Shown: one piece after another, positions 1 to 10,969 of the stretch
Layout of the letters: each line of letters opens with the position of its first letter
Numbering within the stretch: the stretch's first letter is position 1
Assembly: GCF_000213175.1 (NCBI RefSeq)
Contig: NW_009799179.1
Span: 2,569,153-2,608,253 of the forward strand
Length of the DNA: 39,101 nt
Source of the DNA: Neurospora tetrasperma FGSC 2508
Taxonomy: Eukaryota; Ascomycota; Sordariomycetes; Sordariales; Sordariaceae
Direction: 5' to 3'
Notes under the pieces: generated by a model
The model's database searches: none
Seen by the model: the letters and a program-made list of their open reading frames with translations, nothing else
Told to the model about the DNA's origin: nothing
Program-made: the position numbers and the translations under genes

Positions 1-729
1 CCTTTGGGTTAGATACCGTTACTTTATCGGATTATACAGTTACTTTATCCGTCCCGTCATTTCGATTACTTTCGGGAAGGGCGAGATCAGGAAACGGCCA
101 GAACAGGTATAGCGTGCTCGGCCCCGCTATACTATTAGTACGTCGACGTCATTACAGCCAGCGACCCTTGCTCGCAATCATGGCAGTCAGTTTTGGCAGC
201 AATTGCCAACGCGCCAATTTCAGCGCCTTTAACAGGCAGCACTATGTACATAGGGCAGTGAAGTGTCATTCGGCAACCAGGGATGGAAGAATCAGGGGTG
301 CGGTAGGTACGGCACTTACCGGCAAACGATAGTGCAGGTGTCAGAGACAGGCAGACAGACACAACTTGAAGACGGACGGCAGACGGACCATGATCGACCG
401 TGCAGCAAAATGACGTAGAATGGCGGGGCAACTTTGTCTTTGAAGCTTCCACCAAGCCCTCCCCTGCCTTTGGCTGCCAACCATCATCGTCATGCAACCG
501 CAACGCAATGCACGGTGGAGTGTCTGTCTTTCCATGTGGTCGTACAGGCATATAAGGAACGCATCGGTCACACACTCCAAACCCTTTTCGTAGAACATCA
601 CTGCTTCCAATCCATTCAAGCCACTACTCTACTACTACTACAATAATCAAGAGAACATCTTTCTCCAACCAACAAGGACCAACCACAAAACCAAACCCGC
701 AAATCACCAATCCCATCAAAACTACCAAA
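1..729 (+). promoter_or_regulatory. Upstream region and leader of the LEA-like gene
   Basis: No convincing coding region is visible here. An 11-base direct repeat, GTTACTTTATC, lies at 18-28 and 39-49, and each copy carries TTATC, the reverse of a GATAA core. A CCCCT pentamer at 461-465 resembles fungal stress-response elements. From about 600 to 729 the DNA is CT/CA-rich and poor in G, as expected of a fungal 5' leader, and it ends in an A-rich context just before the start codon at 730. The regulatory roles are inferred from motif resemblance only. Confidence 0.5.
551..557 (+). promoter_or_regulatory. TATA-like box of the LEA-like gene
   Basis: TATAAGG lies about 180 bp upstream of the ATG at 730, directly before the CT/CA-rich leader. 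The spacing is plausible for a TATA element in a strongly expressed fungal gene. No transcript data support it. Confidence 0.35.
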
Positions 730-1245
730 ATGGCCTCCAACCCCAACAAGCCCGGTGCCCCCCTCTACTCCCAGGCCGTCTCCCAAGACGCCGGCGAGCC
801 CGTCACTGCCGAGCAGATCGAGAAGGCCCCCAAAACCCTCGCTTCCCTAGAGAAGGAGCAGAAGAGCTCCACCGAGAAGAAGGATGAGAGCAAGACCGAG
901 AGCTCCTCCACCTCCAACGATGATGCGCAAAAAGAAAAGTCCCCCGGCCTCCTCGCGAGCGCCACCAGCACCGTTACCGGCGCCGTCGGCAGCGTAGCCA
1001 GCGGCGTCACCACCACGGTCGGAAACACCACCGCTTCCGTCGCCAACACGGTTGGCGGTGTAGTCGGCGCTGCCTCGCGCGGCATCGGCGAGACCATTAC
1101 CAGCGTCACGGGCGGCCTCGGAAAGCCTGTTGGCGAGACCATTGCCAGTGTTGGTACCAGCTTCGAGGGCGCCGTCAGGGGCAAGAGCGAGGAGAAGGAC
1201 GACAAGGAGACCACCAACAAAAAGAAGGAGGAGGAGAACAAGTAA
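730..1245 (+). CDS. LEA/synuclein-like amphipathic repeat protein
   Basis: A single-exon gene of 171 residues with strongly C-biased codons. Residues 1-75 are hydrophilic and rich in Ser, Lys and Glu, and look disordered. Residues 79-144 are six gap-free 11-residue repeats with Gly at position 9 of every unit and Val/Ile/Leu at position 8; position 4 is Val in four of six. The C-terminal 25 residues are highly charged Lys/Glu. There is no signal peptide and no uncharged stretch typical of a membrane span. Undecad repeats of this kind are known in group 3 LEA proteins, synucleins and perilipins, where they form an 11/3 amphipathic helix on membranes or lipid droplets or protect cells during drying. 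A role in stress protection or lipid-surface binding is inferred from this pattern; no named family was recognised. The ATG at 730 is the first in frame and follows an A-rich leader. Confidence 0.85.
   Translation: MASNPNKPGAPLYSQAVSQDAGEPVTAEQIEKAPKTLASLEKEQKSSTEKKDESKTESSSTSNDDAQKEKSPGLLASATSTVTGAVGSVASGVTTTVGNTTASVANTVGGVVGAASRGIGETITSVTGGLGKPVGETIASVGTSFEGAVRGKSEEKDDKETTNKKKEEENK
964..1161 (+). repeat. Six tandem 33-bp coding repeats (11-residue units)
   Basis: Protein residues 79-144 divide into six units of 11 with no insertions or gaps. Glycines fall at 87, 98, 109, 120, 131 and 142, exactly 11 apart, each preceded by Val, Ile or Leu. The DNA copies have diverged, so the periodicity is held mainly at the protein level. 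Confidence 0.85.
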
Positions 1246-2053
1246 AGGATCGGATACCCTACACATTTCAATTGCATTAGGAGTTTGTTGGTTTCGGGAT
1301 GCATGCATGAATGAATTTGTGAAAGCATTTTCGTCACAAAGGATATTGCTTGGTGTTTTTGCGAGCCGGGTCACTACAGCGCGGGAAGCATGTTTGACTC
1401 CGTCAGTGGAAATCTCGCATTTGGGCTTGAGTCTCGCACGTAGGAGACGTGTGTGTGTTGAGAAGATATAATAACACGATACCCCCATTTGAAACACTTG
1501 ATTTCGTTCCATATGATTGCTCTTGTGCTTGGTTTACGTATTGTCTTCGCTAATCTGTTGTCAAGCTATTGAAAATATCAGGCCTCAAGGAGGTTTGAAA
1601 TTATCACTCAACAAGCACCGAGAACTGTTTGTATTCATTCACGAACGAGTGACAAGTCACCACATAATTCACTTGACTTCTCAGCACGGCGAGGAACTAT
1701 TAAGTTTTTGGAGACGATAGTGGTATTCGTATGTTTCTAGACTACTCTGATTTCCACTTATCCTTTTCCGTTACCACTACAAACTCAAACAAATTCTGTC
1801 GTCTCCTTGTACCTCGCTCAGTCCTGGTAAACTTGGTTGTCTGCACAGGGTCTGATGCGTGGACCAGCGTAGCACCCGATGGATGATGAATGTCATGATG
1901 GTTGATTCTCTAACTGTTGAGGGAGCTGAAGGCTCCGTTGACGGGCCTTATATATAGCTCATACCCAAAGGTAGCTGCTTCCCTCAACGGGCTTCCCTCG
2001 GCGGGTCCCATTGTGTACCTCGTGGTTTCCTCACGAGAAACCCCGAGTCAGGG
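1246..2053. other. Non-coding: 3' flank of the LEA-like gene and intergenic DNA
   Basis: This begins with the presumed 3' UTR of the LEA-like gene. No ATG-started frame here has biased codons. A TATATATA run lies near 1949-1956, but no coding frame follows it on the plus strand. Confidence 0.5.
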
Positions 2054-2551
2054 TCAGAGGCGTCCCAACACTCCCGGGACGTTCAGCGGTGCTGACGCAC
2101 TTTGGCAAACTTCTCCTTCTTCTCCTTTCTTTTCCTTCTTCTTCTCCTCCTCCTTCCGCAAGCGGCGCTTCCTCTGTTCTTCCGTCTCATTCGGGTCAGG
2201 AGCGGGCCCGGCAGGAGAGGTGCAGAGCTTTACATCGCTGAACAATCAACCCGATCAAGCGGAAGTGAAGGTGAGATCAAGGTGAAGGTCCTGTCAACCT
2301 GGATTCTTGCCCCGCGGTCTACAAGTGACAGGGTCGCTGACGAACTCCAGCGAGCGGTTTCCTCCATCGCTATATCTCCAGGATCCCAACTGGCTCTTCT
2401 GTTGCTTCTTGCGCTCAGTCTTCTCCTCGGCGGTCTCGCCGTTGTGCTTCTTGCGCTTCTTGTTGTCGCCGGCCTCCCCGCTGATATTCCTCTCCTTTCG
2501 TAGAGCTTTTTGTGAGGGCAAGGCTTCTTGGTTGTTGGTGGCTATGACCAT
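2054..2551 (-). other. Possible small lysine/glutamate-rich gene (uncertain)
   Basis: Two minus-strand frames, 2551-2294 (ATG at 2551, 85 codons) and about 2245-2054 (about 60 codons), both encode basic, charged sequence rich in Lys, Glu and Arg, such as KKRKKHNGE and EEQRKRRLRKEEEKKK. In 2500-2370 the codons mostly end in C or G, like the real exons in this window. A splice joining the two is not obvious: the donor at CCAG/GTTGAC is in phase 1 and no phase-1 acceptor opens the second frame. This could be a small nuclear or nucleolar protein, a decayed gene, or purine-rich low-complexity DNA. I cannot assign a product. Confidence 0.25.
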
Positions 2552-2640
2552 GCAAGGTAGGCGATGAGCTGATGGTTGATGAGCTGGTTCAACGATTAGT
2601 CATGTTTCTAATGGGAGAGAAAGCGAGGGATAGGCATATA

Positions 2641-2649
2641 GGTAGGTAC
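2641..2649 (+). repeat. Dispersed GGTAGGTAC element, copy 1
   Basis: Exact GGTAGGTAC in non-coding DNA, the first of six seen in the window. Confidence 0.6.
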
Positions 2650-2651
2650 TT

Positions 2652-3749
2652 ACTGCTCAACCCCCCGGCTTAATGTTGAAGCCGTTGGGTCCAACAAACC
2701 GTCCGCAAGATAACCTCGCTCGGTAGGAAGGTCCGGATTCAGACTGCCCAGGCATACAATATCTGGCAACTCCGTTAGTTCTCCCGCTCGTGGTCATCGG
2801 TCCCATCATGATCGGAAAGAACGGGGAGGCCATGTGAGGTGTGGCCGAAATTGAGGGTCCCCTCCAATGGTGCTTGGGAATATTCTTTGGTGATGTCGGT
2901 GAATTGTACAGATTGGATGAGCACATACCTAGAGGTACCTCTACGTTCCTTGGCCTTCGCGGAGAGCTTCTTGAACTTTAAAACAGAGATCTGTGTAACC
3001 AGGGCACACGCCATTACTGTTGTGGATAAGGGTGCAGAGGGGGACACGGCGTAGCGCCTTCGCCGGGCCTGATCCCCATGATGGCGTGTGCCTGGATTCG
3101 GTGGTGGTGATGGCGATGCTTGTTATTCTTGGCCTATGACGGGACGTATGTTTTGTCCCGTCATCGGCCAGCACAATCGAAAAACCGGAGACTTGACCAC
3201 TGTGGTTCATGAATGGTCAGCAACTGAACCATACCTGTAGGTATACGATAACGAAATCTCACAATACTTTGACAGGATGGGAGGGCCCTTGAGGAGGAAC
3301 TCAACCCCTCGCCGCACGACGTGTCTTGTTGAGGAGAAGGAGGAGGAGAGAAGAAGATAGGTACCTAAAGGTAAGTAACCGGTTGGGGTTGAGAGTTGAA
3401 AGTTGAAGTCCAAGGAGGCAGGAGAATGCGAGAGCAAATACTTGATGACTCAAGTTCGAGCCGTGAAAGAGCTGAAGAGTTTTGTAAAAGAGGCATGTAC
3501 CTCTAGATTGTGCGGCGAAGTACCTCTAGGGCAAGATCTCGTGCACATGTACAATCGGATACGGAGCAAAAGTGGAAGGCACCTACTGCGGTCTATTAAC
3601 GGTCCGGCGATATCTGGTATGGAAGGTACTGTACGGTAATAAACTTGCCGTACGAGAAGAACGCCGGTAAAGAGGATGGCCAACCAAAGAGGTAGTATAC
3701 TCCCCTAAATAACGATCCTGAGTGAGTACATGTACCGTAACCGCCTCGG
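2652..3749. other. Non-coding, rich in GGTACC-type palindromes
   Basis: No supported gene. Short self-complementary runs around GGTACC recur: AGAGGTACCTCT at 2931-2942, TAGGTACCTA at 3358-3367, and GTACCTCTAG twice at 3497-3506 and 3520-3529. The right end, from about 3640, is probably the 3' UTR of the minus-strand four-TM gene that stops at 3750. Confidence 0.45.
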
Positions 3750-4732
3750 CTAGGACATGCTAGCCTCAGTGGCTCTACTGAGCCGTTCCCTCGTCCTTCG
3801 TTCGTTGCCTTCCAGCTCCGTTGACTGTGTTGACTCCGTTCCCCTTGAGTTTCGTTCGGCGCTCCGTTCCTCACTCTGTCCGACATCCTCAACCGGAGCC
3901 CCGACTTGGGCTTTATCTACGTCCATTTGCCTCCGTCGTTCGTCTGCAAACCGGGCCATCTGCGCTCGGTTTCGTGCTATCCGCCTTCGCCTTCTGGCCC
4001 TGTTCTTCAATATCCCCGAGTAGACACATGCAGCCGAAGCCATAATTATAAACAATGCATGAAGAAAGCTGCATCGACAAGTTCGACGTCAGCAATGGCA
4101 TCAATGTCAAAGAAAGACCATCTTGACTCCTGCGACCGGGGAAAAAGGTGTGAGGAGCAATCAACAACGTGAGTGTTGCGCCAGCATCACACACTTCAAT
4201 CGGACCCAATGACTTACCAAAACACAATCATGAAGATCATTGCTTTACTCTGATCCCTCCTCCATCGTTCCCGCGTGGAATCTGTTCTAAGTCTGTCCTG
4301 AACTGGATCGTTGTCGATAAGCCCTAGAAGGAGAAAGCAAAAGGTGCTACCAGCGCAAATCAAGACGTCGAAGCACACGGCAATGACATTGATCGGTCGT
4401 CGCCGGTCCAAGCACGAAAAAGAGACCATCTCGTATGCGTTTACAAGAACGGCCACGCCCAGCTACACACTCCATGTTAGCAAGAGTCTTACAACTTCAA
4501 CTGCCATCTTTGCTTAAGCCAAGAGACGTACTGGAAAGAAGCACGGGAAGATCAAGTCCACCCTCGCGTTTGGATCCCCTTTCCATCCATGGTACCACCA
4601 ACCCATTAAAGCGAGAATCCCCGCCTCATACATCAGGGCCAGGAACCGGGATAGGATTTGCGACAGCTTGAAAACGAGCCCTGGCCCGGCATCATACCTC
4701 GAAAGGCTTCGAGAACCCCGTTCGACATCCAT
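3750..4732 (-). CDS. Four-transmembrane MARVEL-like membrane protein
   Basis: A three-exon gene: 4732-4532, 4462-4218 and 4068-3750, encoding 254 residues. Donors are GTACGT and GTAAGT. The first acceptor is GTGTAG behind a GCTAACA branch site, and the second is GATGCAG behind a CTGAC branch site; phases match at both joins. Four hydrophobic stretches lie near residues 18-46, 58-84, 91-116 and 140-168. TM4 follows directly on intron 2, which supports that acceptor. A pentaarginine patch comes right after TM4, followed by a charged Arg/Glu/Ser tail of about 80 residues that is presumably cytosolic. Short N-terminus, four helices and a charged C-terminal tail is the topology of fungal MARVEL-type proteins of the plasma membrane, but that assignment rests on topology alone. 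The start at 4732 is the first ATG in this frame after an in-frame stop. An out-of-frame ATG lies 13 bp upstream, and an extra 5' exon cannot be excluded. Confidence 0.75.
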
Positions 4733-6283
4733 CCATACCGTCCATCCACGTTCCGTCACAGTTGCTGATACCTTCCAGTCCTGCTTCCACCCCTAAGCAA
4801 GCGGGAATTGTGTGAAGTATCGGGGAAGCTCTTCGGAACACGGTGTTGAAAACCCGAGGTTTTCGGGATTGTCCAATGGGTCTCTCTAGAGGTCAGCTCC
4901 AAGCTACCAACCACCTCAAACTCCTCTTCAGTCCTCCCAAAAGCTGGTTTCCTTGACCACTGCTGCTTTCCAAGCATGAGCTAACCTCTAACTGCGCCCG
5001 GCCGGTTCCAGATATTGAGTTGTCGCCGTCGTTGTCGCCGTTGGTCCGAGCACCGAACAGAGGGAAGAAAAGGAGAAAAGACAAAAGGAAGCGATGGAAG
5101 GTTAAAGAGGAGGAAACCATCATCATAAATCCATCTTGTCCCAAAATCCGGCAACAGCGAATCTCAGCTCCCAACGTCAGCAGACATGGGCACTACGGCA
5201 CCGATTCTAAGCACTAGCGGAACAAGGCCCAGCGGCGGCCAGCAACCGACGACTCGGAACGGCGAACGAACGGGAAACCCCAGCCACCAAAGATTTCTTC
5301 GAGACCCAATCCAGGTCGTGAACCCTGCATGTGCAGAGAGGCTGCAGCGAGCAGCGCGCCTGTAACATAACGGGCTGTTGCCTGTCGAGCCTGTCTGAAA
5401 GGGGAATAGGGGCAAGCCACATTTGGGGTTGGAGGTGCTTGGCAGCATGCTGCCGACCCACGATCCTTCACGACCAAGCTATTCCCGATCGAAAGTGCTA
5501 CCTCGGATATAAATTGTCCGACGACATACCTAGGTAAGTACACACGTTCTCATCCTTTCGTCGTCTGGGAGAAGACCACAGTCGATGGTTTTTGATGAGC
5601 AATATCTGAAGCAGAAGAGTTCGGTGCTCTCTTCCGTCCGAATTAGCCCTCACAGAACCTCTTCCATGTACATCAGTAGGGTAGACTTTGAATCGCGCAG
5701 TGTCTCTGCAGGATCGTCAAGGTTGACTCCTGCGGTACCTTTATTCGAGCTACTATTCTACCAGTAAAGAACTTTTCCTTCTAGAACCCGTGGTTGGATG
5801 TATCCCGAACTAACGACAACATAGGGGTATATACATGTAATTGGCCCCGACGTCGCCAGCGAACCCTGCCAATAATAACGGCCGCCTACAGCACTGTGTA
5901 CATTAGTACTGTTAACAAGTGATACTTGTCCCCCTTGCAGTTCACATGTCTGCATGTGCTGTGGACGGTGATGTCGGATCAGGGGGCCATGCCACTGCAG
6001 TACTTGTCCTGCGAATGGCATGTGGTGTTTGTATCTATGCTGGGCAACCCAAAGATGAGCTTTGTGTGATGTTAACTGCTGGTTACTGTCTCAAAGGGGT
6101 AGCATGTTATTGTTTTGCTTCTTTGAGCAACTGTTTTCAGGGGTATCAGCGGGGGCGGGGAATCCAGACTACCGTGCCCTAGTATCTTGGAGATCTTCCA
6201 AAGACATTCTGTGGCCGAACAAACAACAAAGATGCCGTTCAAAGGATTAAGTTCGTCATGGCCAGCGTAAGGAGATAACACAA
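4733..6283. other. Promoter/leader of the four-TM gene and intergenic DNA
   Basis: On the minus strand, 5130-4990 is pyrimidine-rich and begins with an ATG frame whose start looks like a signal peptide (FLLSFLLFFPLFGA). It may be a leader or an additional 5' exon of the four-TM gene. TACCTAGGTA, a perfect palindrome, lies at 5527-5536. A GATATAAAT box near 5506 on the plus strand is followed by a 60-codon ATG frame at 5585-5767 with unbiased codons, which I do not call as a gene. Otherwise nothing is recognisable. Confidence 0.4.
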
Positions 6284-6292
6284 GGTAGGTAC
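6284..6292 (+). repeat. Dispersed GGTAGGTAC element, copy 2
   Basis: Exact GGTAGGTAC, immediately followed by a second GGTACC unit (6282-6306 overall). It lies in non-coding DNA. Confidence 0.6.
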
Positions 6293-9232
6293 CTTAGGTA
6301 CCTCTATGGGTTCCCTCTTCCTGGGAGCCGCAGCCGATAGTAATAGACTTTTTCCTGGGGCGGTGGGCCGCTGAAGGCTCAACTGCAAGGCTGACCACAA
6401 AGCTTGCAATGTCCTAGATAATATAGCCAGTAGAAGATGAAACGGATCGAAAACTTCGACCAGAATACGTAAAACTGTGGGAAATACTGGATGCGGTCGA
6501 ACTTCTTTCTGCTCAAGCGCTATCAAGCCATGCAAGGCCTTACTACCTTCCCCGTTTACGTAGGCATGGACAAGAAGTAACCAAGCAATGCCCAAGCAGA
6601 GAATCTAGGTAATCAGCATATTGAAGTTAATTCACCCAAGACACCAACAACATGCAACCGCTGTACACAAAAATTTTACAAGGATAATAACTTCCATAGT
6701 GATCACCTTCACATCTCATTCTCTTGCATCGAAGGAAATAACCAGGCACTTTGCACGTATTCCAGCTGAGCAAATGCCAGAATCGGCAATCACTACCTAT
6801 GTACTCGATTGGCAAAGAAATTACGCCATTCACTCCTTTCCTTTCACTCCGTTCCTTCCCATCGGCCTTCTCTGTGCCCCTCGGGCCCGAAACACTAAGC
6901 CAGCCCCAAGGAAGCCGCAAAGAAAGCTCAACACGCAGTCTCCCTGCCCCTCCTGGCTGTCTTTTGTTGAGCCTCGTGGTCCGTTAGGTCTGCACTTTGA
7001 ATTACACGAGAACGAGTACCTAACCTTGATGGACCTGGTTGGCACATGCAGATGACCAACGGCTTCATTCACCTTTCTTCTAAACCACAAGGCAGGCAGA
7101 CAGCGAGGTACATGTACGAAACTGCGTAAACACTCACCTTGGTTCGTTCTTGTAACCCAACCTTATATTCGCTGAAGAAGCCTCTTTCCAGATGACATCG
7201 ACAAAGGCAGAGGACCTTGATGGCCAGCCCCAAGTCCGTTCGTTCCTGCCTTTCTTGTCAAACTTCCCCAAGACGTTCTGGACTGGAGGTCCCAATCATT
7301 ACCTCTACTGTAACCACGCAGTGCAGGTGTAGCAGTCAAATGACCCCACTGCGGTCAGGTCCCCTTCCACTTCTCTGCTTATCTTCCATTATGGCTTGCA
7401 GGCTTTTACGTATATGCAGGAGCTGGGGCTTCTCCAAAGTTGGGACGAAAGCGGGGCTGGGACTTCTTCTATTCCACTCGAAATCACAAATTTCCATCTG
7501 CCGATTTAGACCCAAACCCTCTGGTTCGTAAGGATGGGAGCAGTGTTTCCGAGGTGGACTTTGTTGCCGGTTGGTAAGGCTAGCCCTTCCCAAGCTAAAC
7601 CTGGAAGCAACCAAGGGTTAGGATAGAGTGAGCTCGTCCAGGTTAGCGATGCTGATACGGGAACTGTGACGGCGAGAGGGGAGGAGTCAATGATTTTTAC
7701 CATAACTGAGGATATACCCCCATTCACTGGGAGGGTAGGGCAATTTTCAGTCTGGTGATGTGAAAGGAGGCTGCCCTGCCGAGAAGACTTAGTTGTAAGC
7801 TGCCAGCCCTTTCAATAGCCCGCGCCGCGTTACAGTGATGGCAGACATAAGGTCCGCGTTGACACCTACCAGACACGTCATACATGCTCATCGAGGATAT
7901 TCGCCTCAATCCCCGTTATTATTGCTCTCGACTCAAGTCAGCTCATTCATTGTGTAATACAATGTTCATATCCGTGTCCGGAACAGAACATACCCAAAGT
8001 AGTAGACAAGGCAGGCAAAACTGGAAGTCTTTCAACGTTGGTGCAAATCATCTTTCGCTCTTCTTATTTGAACATAGCAGTCCATTTCCCATTTTTACTT
8101 CCCTCTTAGTGTTGTTAGTACTTGGGCTTTTCAGAAGCCTCCCATGTGAATGCTTGAAAGACTCTGGAGAAGCATGGTAATGAACGGGCTGTGATGGACA
8201 GGGCTGCTCGGCCATAATCACCATAAACGTTACTGAGTGAAGATATGCCGAAACGCCACTTTCACCGTATCCAGAATTATCAAGGATGACTGAAAGTTCG
8301 TCTCTGGGACATGGATGGCCATGACATAGGTAGTTAAGATGCGTCCTGTGAATGGTCAGCCTTAGCTATGTATGGGAAGGGCTCGGGCTTGGGCAGCATC
8401 AATTGTATGTATGGATGCGAAGCGAGGAGAGTGACGCACGATGCATCAACCATAGCCTCAAACTCATCTTAAAGATAATCAAGATAAAGGGCACAGCAAG
8501 GCTCGGTGGAGATCATAGCGAAAATCAAGTGCAACAAAGGACAAAAGACTGTGAAGCACAAAGCACAACGAAACGAGGTATAGCGAAGTGATTTAGCGAT
8601 GCTAACCCATAGATAATCCGCCACACGCACAGGAAACTGTGAAAGCCAACCTAAGCTAACTCGTGACGAATCTGTCAAGATATCTTTGTATCTGGGTTGC
8701 GGAAAAACTTCCCATCGCTCGATCGTCCAGATGAAATGAACGAAAGCAACAATGCTCGCCGTAAAACCAATCTAAAGACGCATTGACAAGCAAGAATTTT
8801 GAGACTAGACCACATCCTCTTTCCATCGTAAAACCCATGATCATTTTGAAAAACTCCGCGCAGCAAGCCATTTCGTAGAGTAGACCAGAAAGACCCGTAC
8901 GACGCCCCAAGCAAACCCCAAACGACACAAACAACTCGAGCAAAAAGTGGCCACCTCGTCGTGGCTATCGGACCGAGAAGAATGATGGGAAATGCTCAAG
9001 CCAACCGGTTACCTGGGGACGTTTTGATTGCCGGTACGCCACACCCCAACGCCGAGCGATGATCAACCATAAGCATAGGCAGAGCGTGATTACTGTTGAA
9101 TGTTGTTGTTAGCACAGACTAAAATGTTGTTTGAGAAAAGAAACAGGTTGTTGAAAAGAATTGAAGAAAAAAGTTGTTGTCATGTTAGGTCGTTGGGCTG
9201 ATTAGGTCCAGAGGTTGTGTGGCTCCCGAGTC
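6293..9232. other. Gene-poor interval and 3' flank of the RRM gene
   Basis: Several frames of 60-144 codons cross this stretch, but most lack an ATG at their 5' end and none has the C/G-biased third positions of the true exons. The part next to 9233 is the presumed 3' UTR of the minus-strand RRM gene. Read on that strand, 9190-9085 carries several CAACAAC runs among T-rich DNA. I see no RNA gene or transposon. Confidence 0.45.
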
Positions 9233-10969
9233 TCATTTCATTCCGCCGCGGCGGAAGAAGCGGCCAACTTGGCCATGTGAACCACTGGGTTCAGTCTTAG
9301 GCTTGGTGATTCGACCGTTGAGAACACGGCCGTTGCTGCCGACTCTGCCACTAGCAACTCTGCTGGTGGGCTGGCGGCGACGTCCAGGGTTGGACGCCTC
9401 GAAGGTCACCGGCGGGGGGGTTACGGTGTAGAGAGTGGCAAAAGCCAAAACAGGAGTAGCCGGGGGTTGCGGGGAGCCGGCAAGCTGAGCCGGGGAGGGG
9501 GCCGGGGTATACTGAATACGAGGGGTCTGGCCTACCAAAGCCGGGGGCGGTCCACCGTTGCCGCCGAAGTGAGGAGCGCCATAAGGACCAGCAGGGCCGG
9601 GCGGAGGAGGAGGGCCCATGTAGTGAGGCGGAGGGGGGGCGGGGCGGTAGGGAGTACCGACGCCGGAGTTGTTCTGGGAGCGACCCCAGGAGAGACGGAC
9701 GCGAGAGTTGCCGATCGGATAACCCTGCATCTGGTTGATGGCCATCTCGGCCGCGTGGCGGTGGACAAACTGAACAAAACCGCATCCCTTGCCGGGAGGG
9801 ATCTTAACGTAGGTAATTTCACCGAAACCTTGGAAGAAGGAGCGGAGCTCATCCTCAGTGACGTAGCCAGAAAGACCGCCGACGAAGACAGTCGTGTTGT
9901 TGGGGTCGGTAAACTGGTTCATGGGCTGCATCGGGTTGAAACCGGAATAGTACGGCTGGGGGGGAACTCCCCACTGAAGGTTGGTCGCGTGAGCGGGGAC
10001 AGGGGCCATCATGGGGTTGGCGGCATGGGGTGCATGAGCGCCGTACTGATGAGTTCTGCTAAGAAGTGTTAGGACCGCGTTCAAAAGTATAAAAGGGCAA
10101 AGGACTAACCTAGTCTTCGGAGTCGCGGTGCTAATTCTCATCGGACGATTGCCACAATAAACGCCTTGCATCTCGACGAGCGCCCTCTGCTGATCTCCTT
10201 CGTCTGAAAAGCGAACAAATCCGTAGCCGCGGGATTGACCGGTCATGGCATCGGTCATGATCTTAGCTGACTTGCAGGACGGGAAGCGAGACTGGAAAAG
10301 CGAGACGAGGACAAACTCGTTGACCTCGGGACCCAGATCGCCGACGAAGATGCTATACTCGGGGCCACGGTCATCGCTATATTGCTATCAGTCACATGTT
10401 CAGTGGGTGACAAGCAGATGTGTACGCACCGACGGTCAATCAGACCACCGCCGGAAGCCCAGTTCAGCTTGAAGGCACGGTTGCTGTTGGGAACCGGGGT
10501 GCCGTTCAGGTTAAGGGCCTTCTGAGCGGCCTCAGGGGTGGCAAACTCAATGAAGCAGTAGCCGGCGTTGCTGTGGTTCGGATAATGTAAGTATACAGGA
10601 GCGGCAGGACGCAAGGCAATGATCAAGATAGCAGAGATACTCACCCAGAGTTGCGATCGCGGATGACCTTGACCTGAACTGTCTCGCCGAGGACAGTGGT
10701 GAAAACGTTCTTAATAAAGTTCTCGTCCATCCAGCCTTCCATCTCGCCCATCCTGAAACCGAAGTCAGACCTCATTCATGAAGACCACAGTGAACACAAG
10801 GTTATAAGCGAGCCTAATGGCTTGGTACTTACCACAGGGTCTTGCTGGCCTCGTTGGTGCCGGGCTGAACAAGGGCGGCGGGGGCCTGGAAGTTGGCCTC
10901 AGAGTTGCCGTTCATGGTAGGAGCGGCGTTGTTGGTGCCGGGGGCTCCGGGAGCAGTGTAATCGGCCAT
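9233..10969 (-). CDS. Triple-RRM RNA-binding protein, Csx1/Nam8/TIA-1 type
   Basis: Five exons (10969-10833, 10752-10645, 10570-10430, 10376-10110, 10055-9233) join in phase to give 491 residues. RRM1 covers about residues 44-125 (RNP2 LWMGEM, RNP1 NAGYCFIEF). RRM2 covers about 136-215 (RNP2 IFVGDL, RNP1 RGYGFVRF). RRM3 covers about 272-341 (RNP2 VFVGGL, RNP1 KGCGFVQF). The tail is Pro/Gly-rich, then Arg/Gly-rich, and looks disordered. Three RRMs with the WMGE start to the first and a distant third are typical of the Nam8/Ngr1/Csx1/TIA-1 group, which bind mRNA in splicing, stability control or stress granules; which role applies here cannot be read from sequence. The first two introns split RRM1, as is common in fungal orthologues. 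The ATG at 10969 opens a short Ala/Asn/Pro-rich N-terminus. Confidence 0.93.

Noticed and set aside
2102-2503. 133-codon Leu-rich plus-strand frame
   Set aside because: It starts at TTG and is the complement of the Lys/Glu-rich minus-strand frames, so the Leu runs are an antisense artefact.
6239-6595. 118-codon hydrophobic minus-strand frame
   Set aside because: No ATG start. An acceptor-like TAG precedes it, but no partner exon or codon bias supports a gene.
6621-7055. 144-codon plus-strand frame
   Set aside because: It starts at TTG, has unbiased codons, no recognisable domain and no supporting splice sites.
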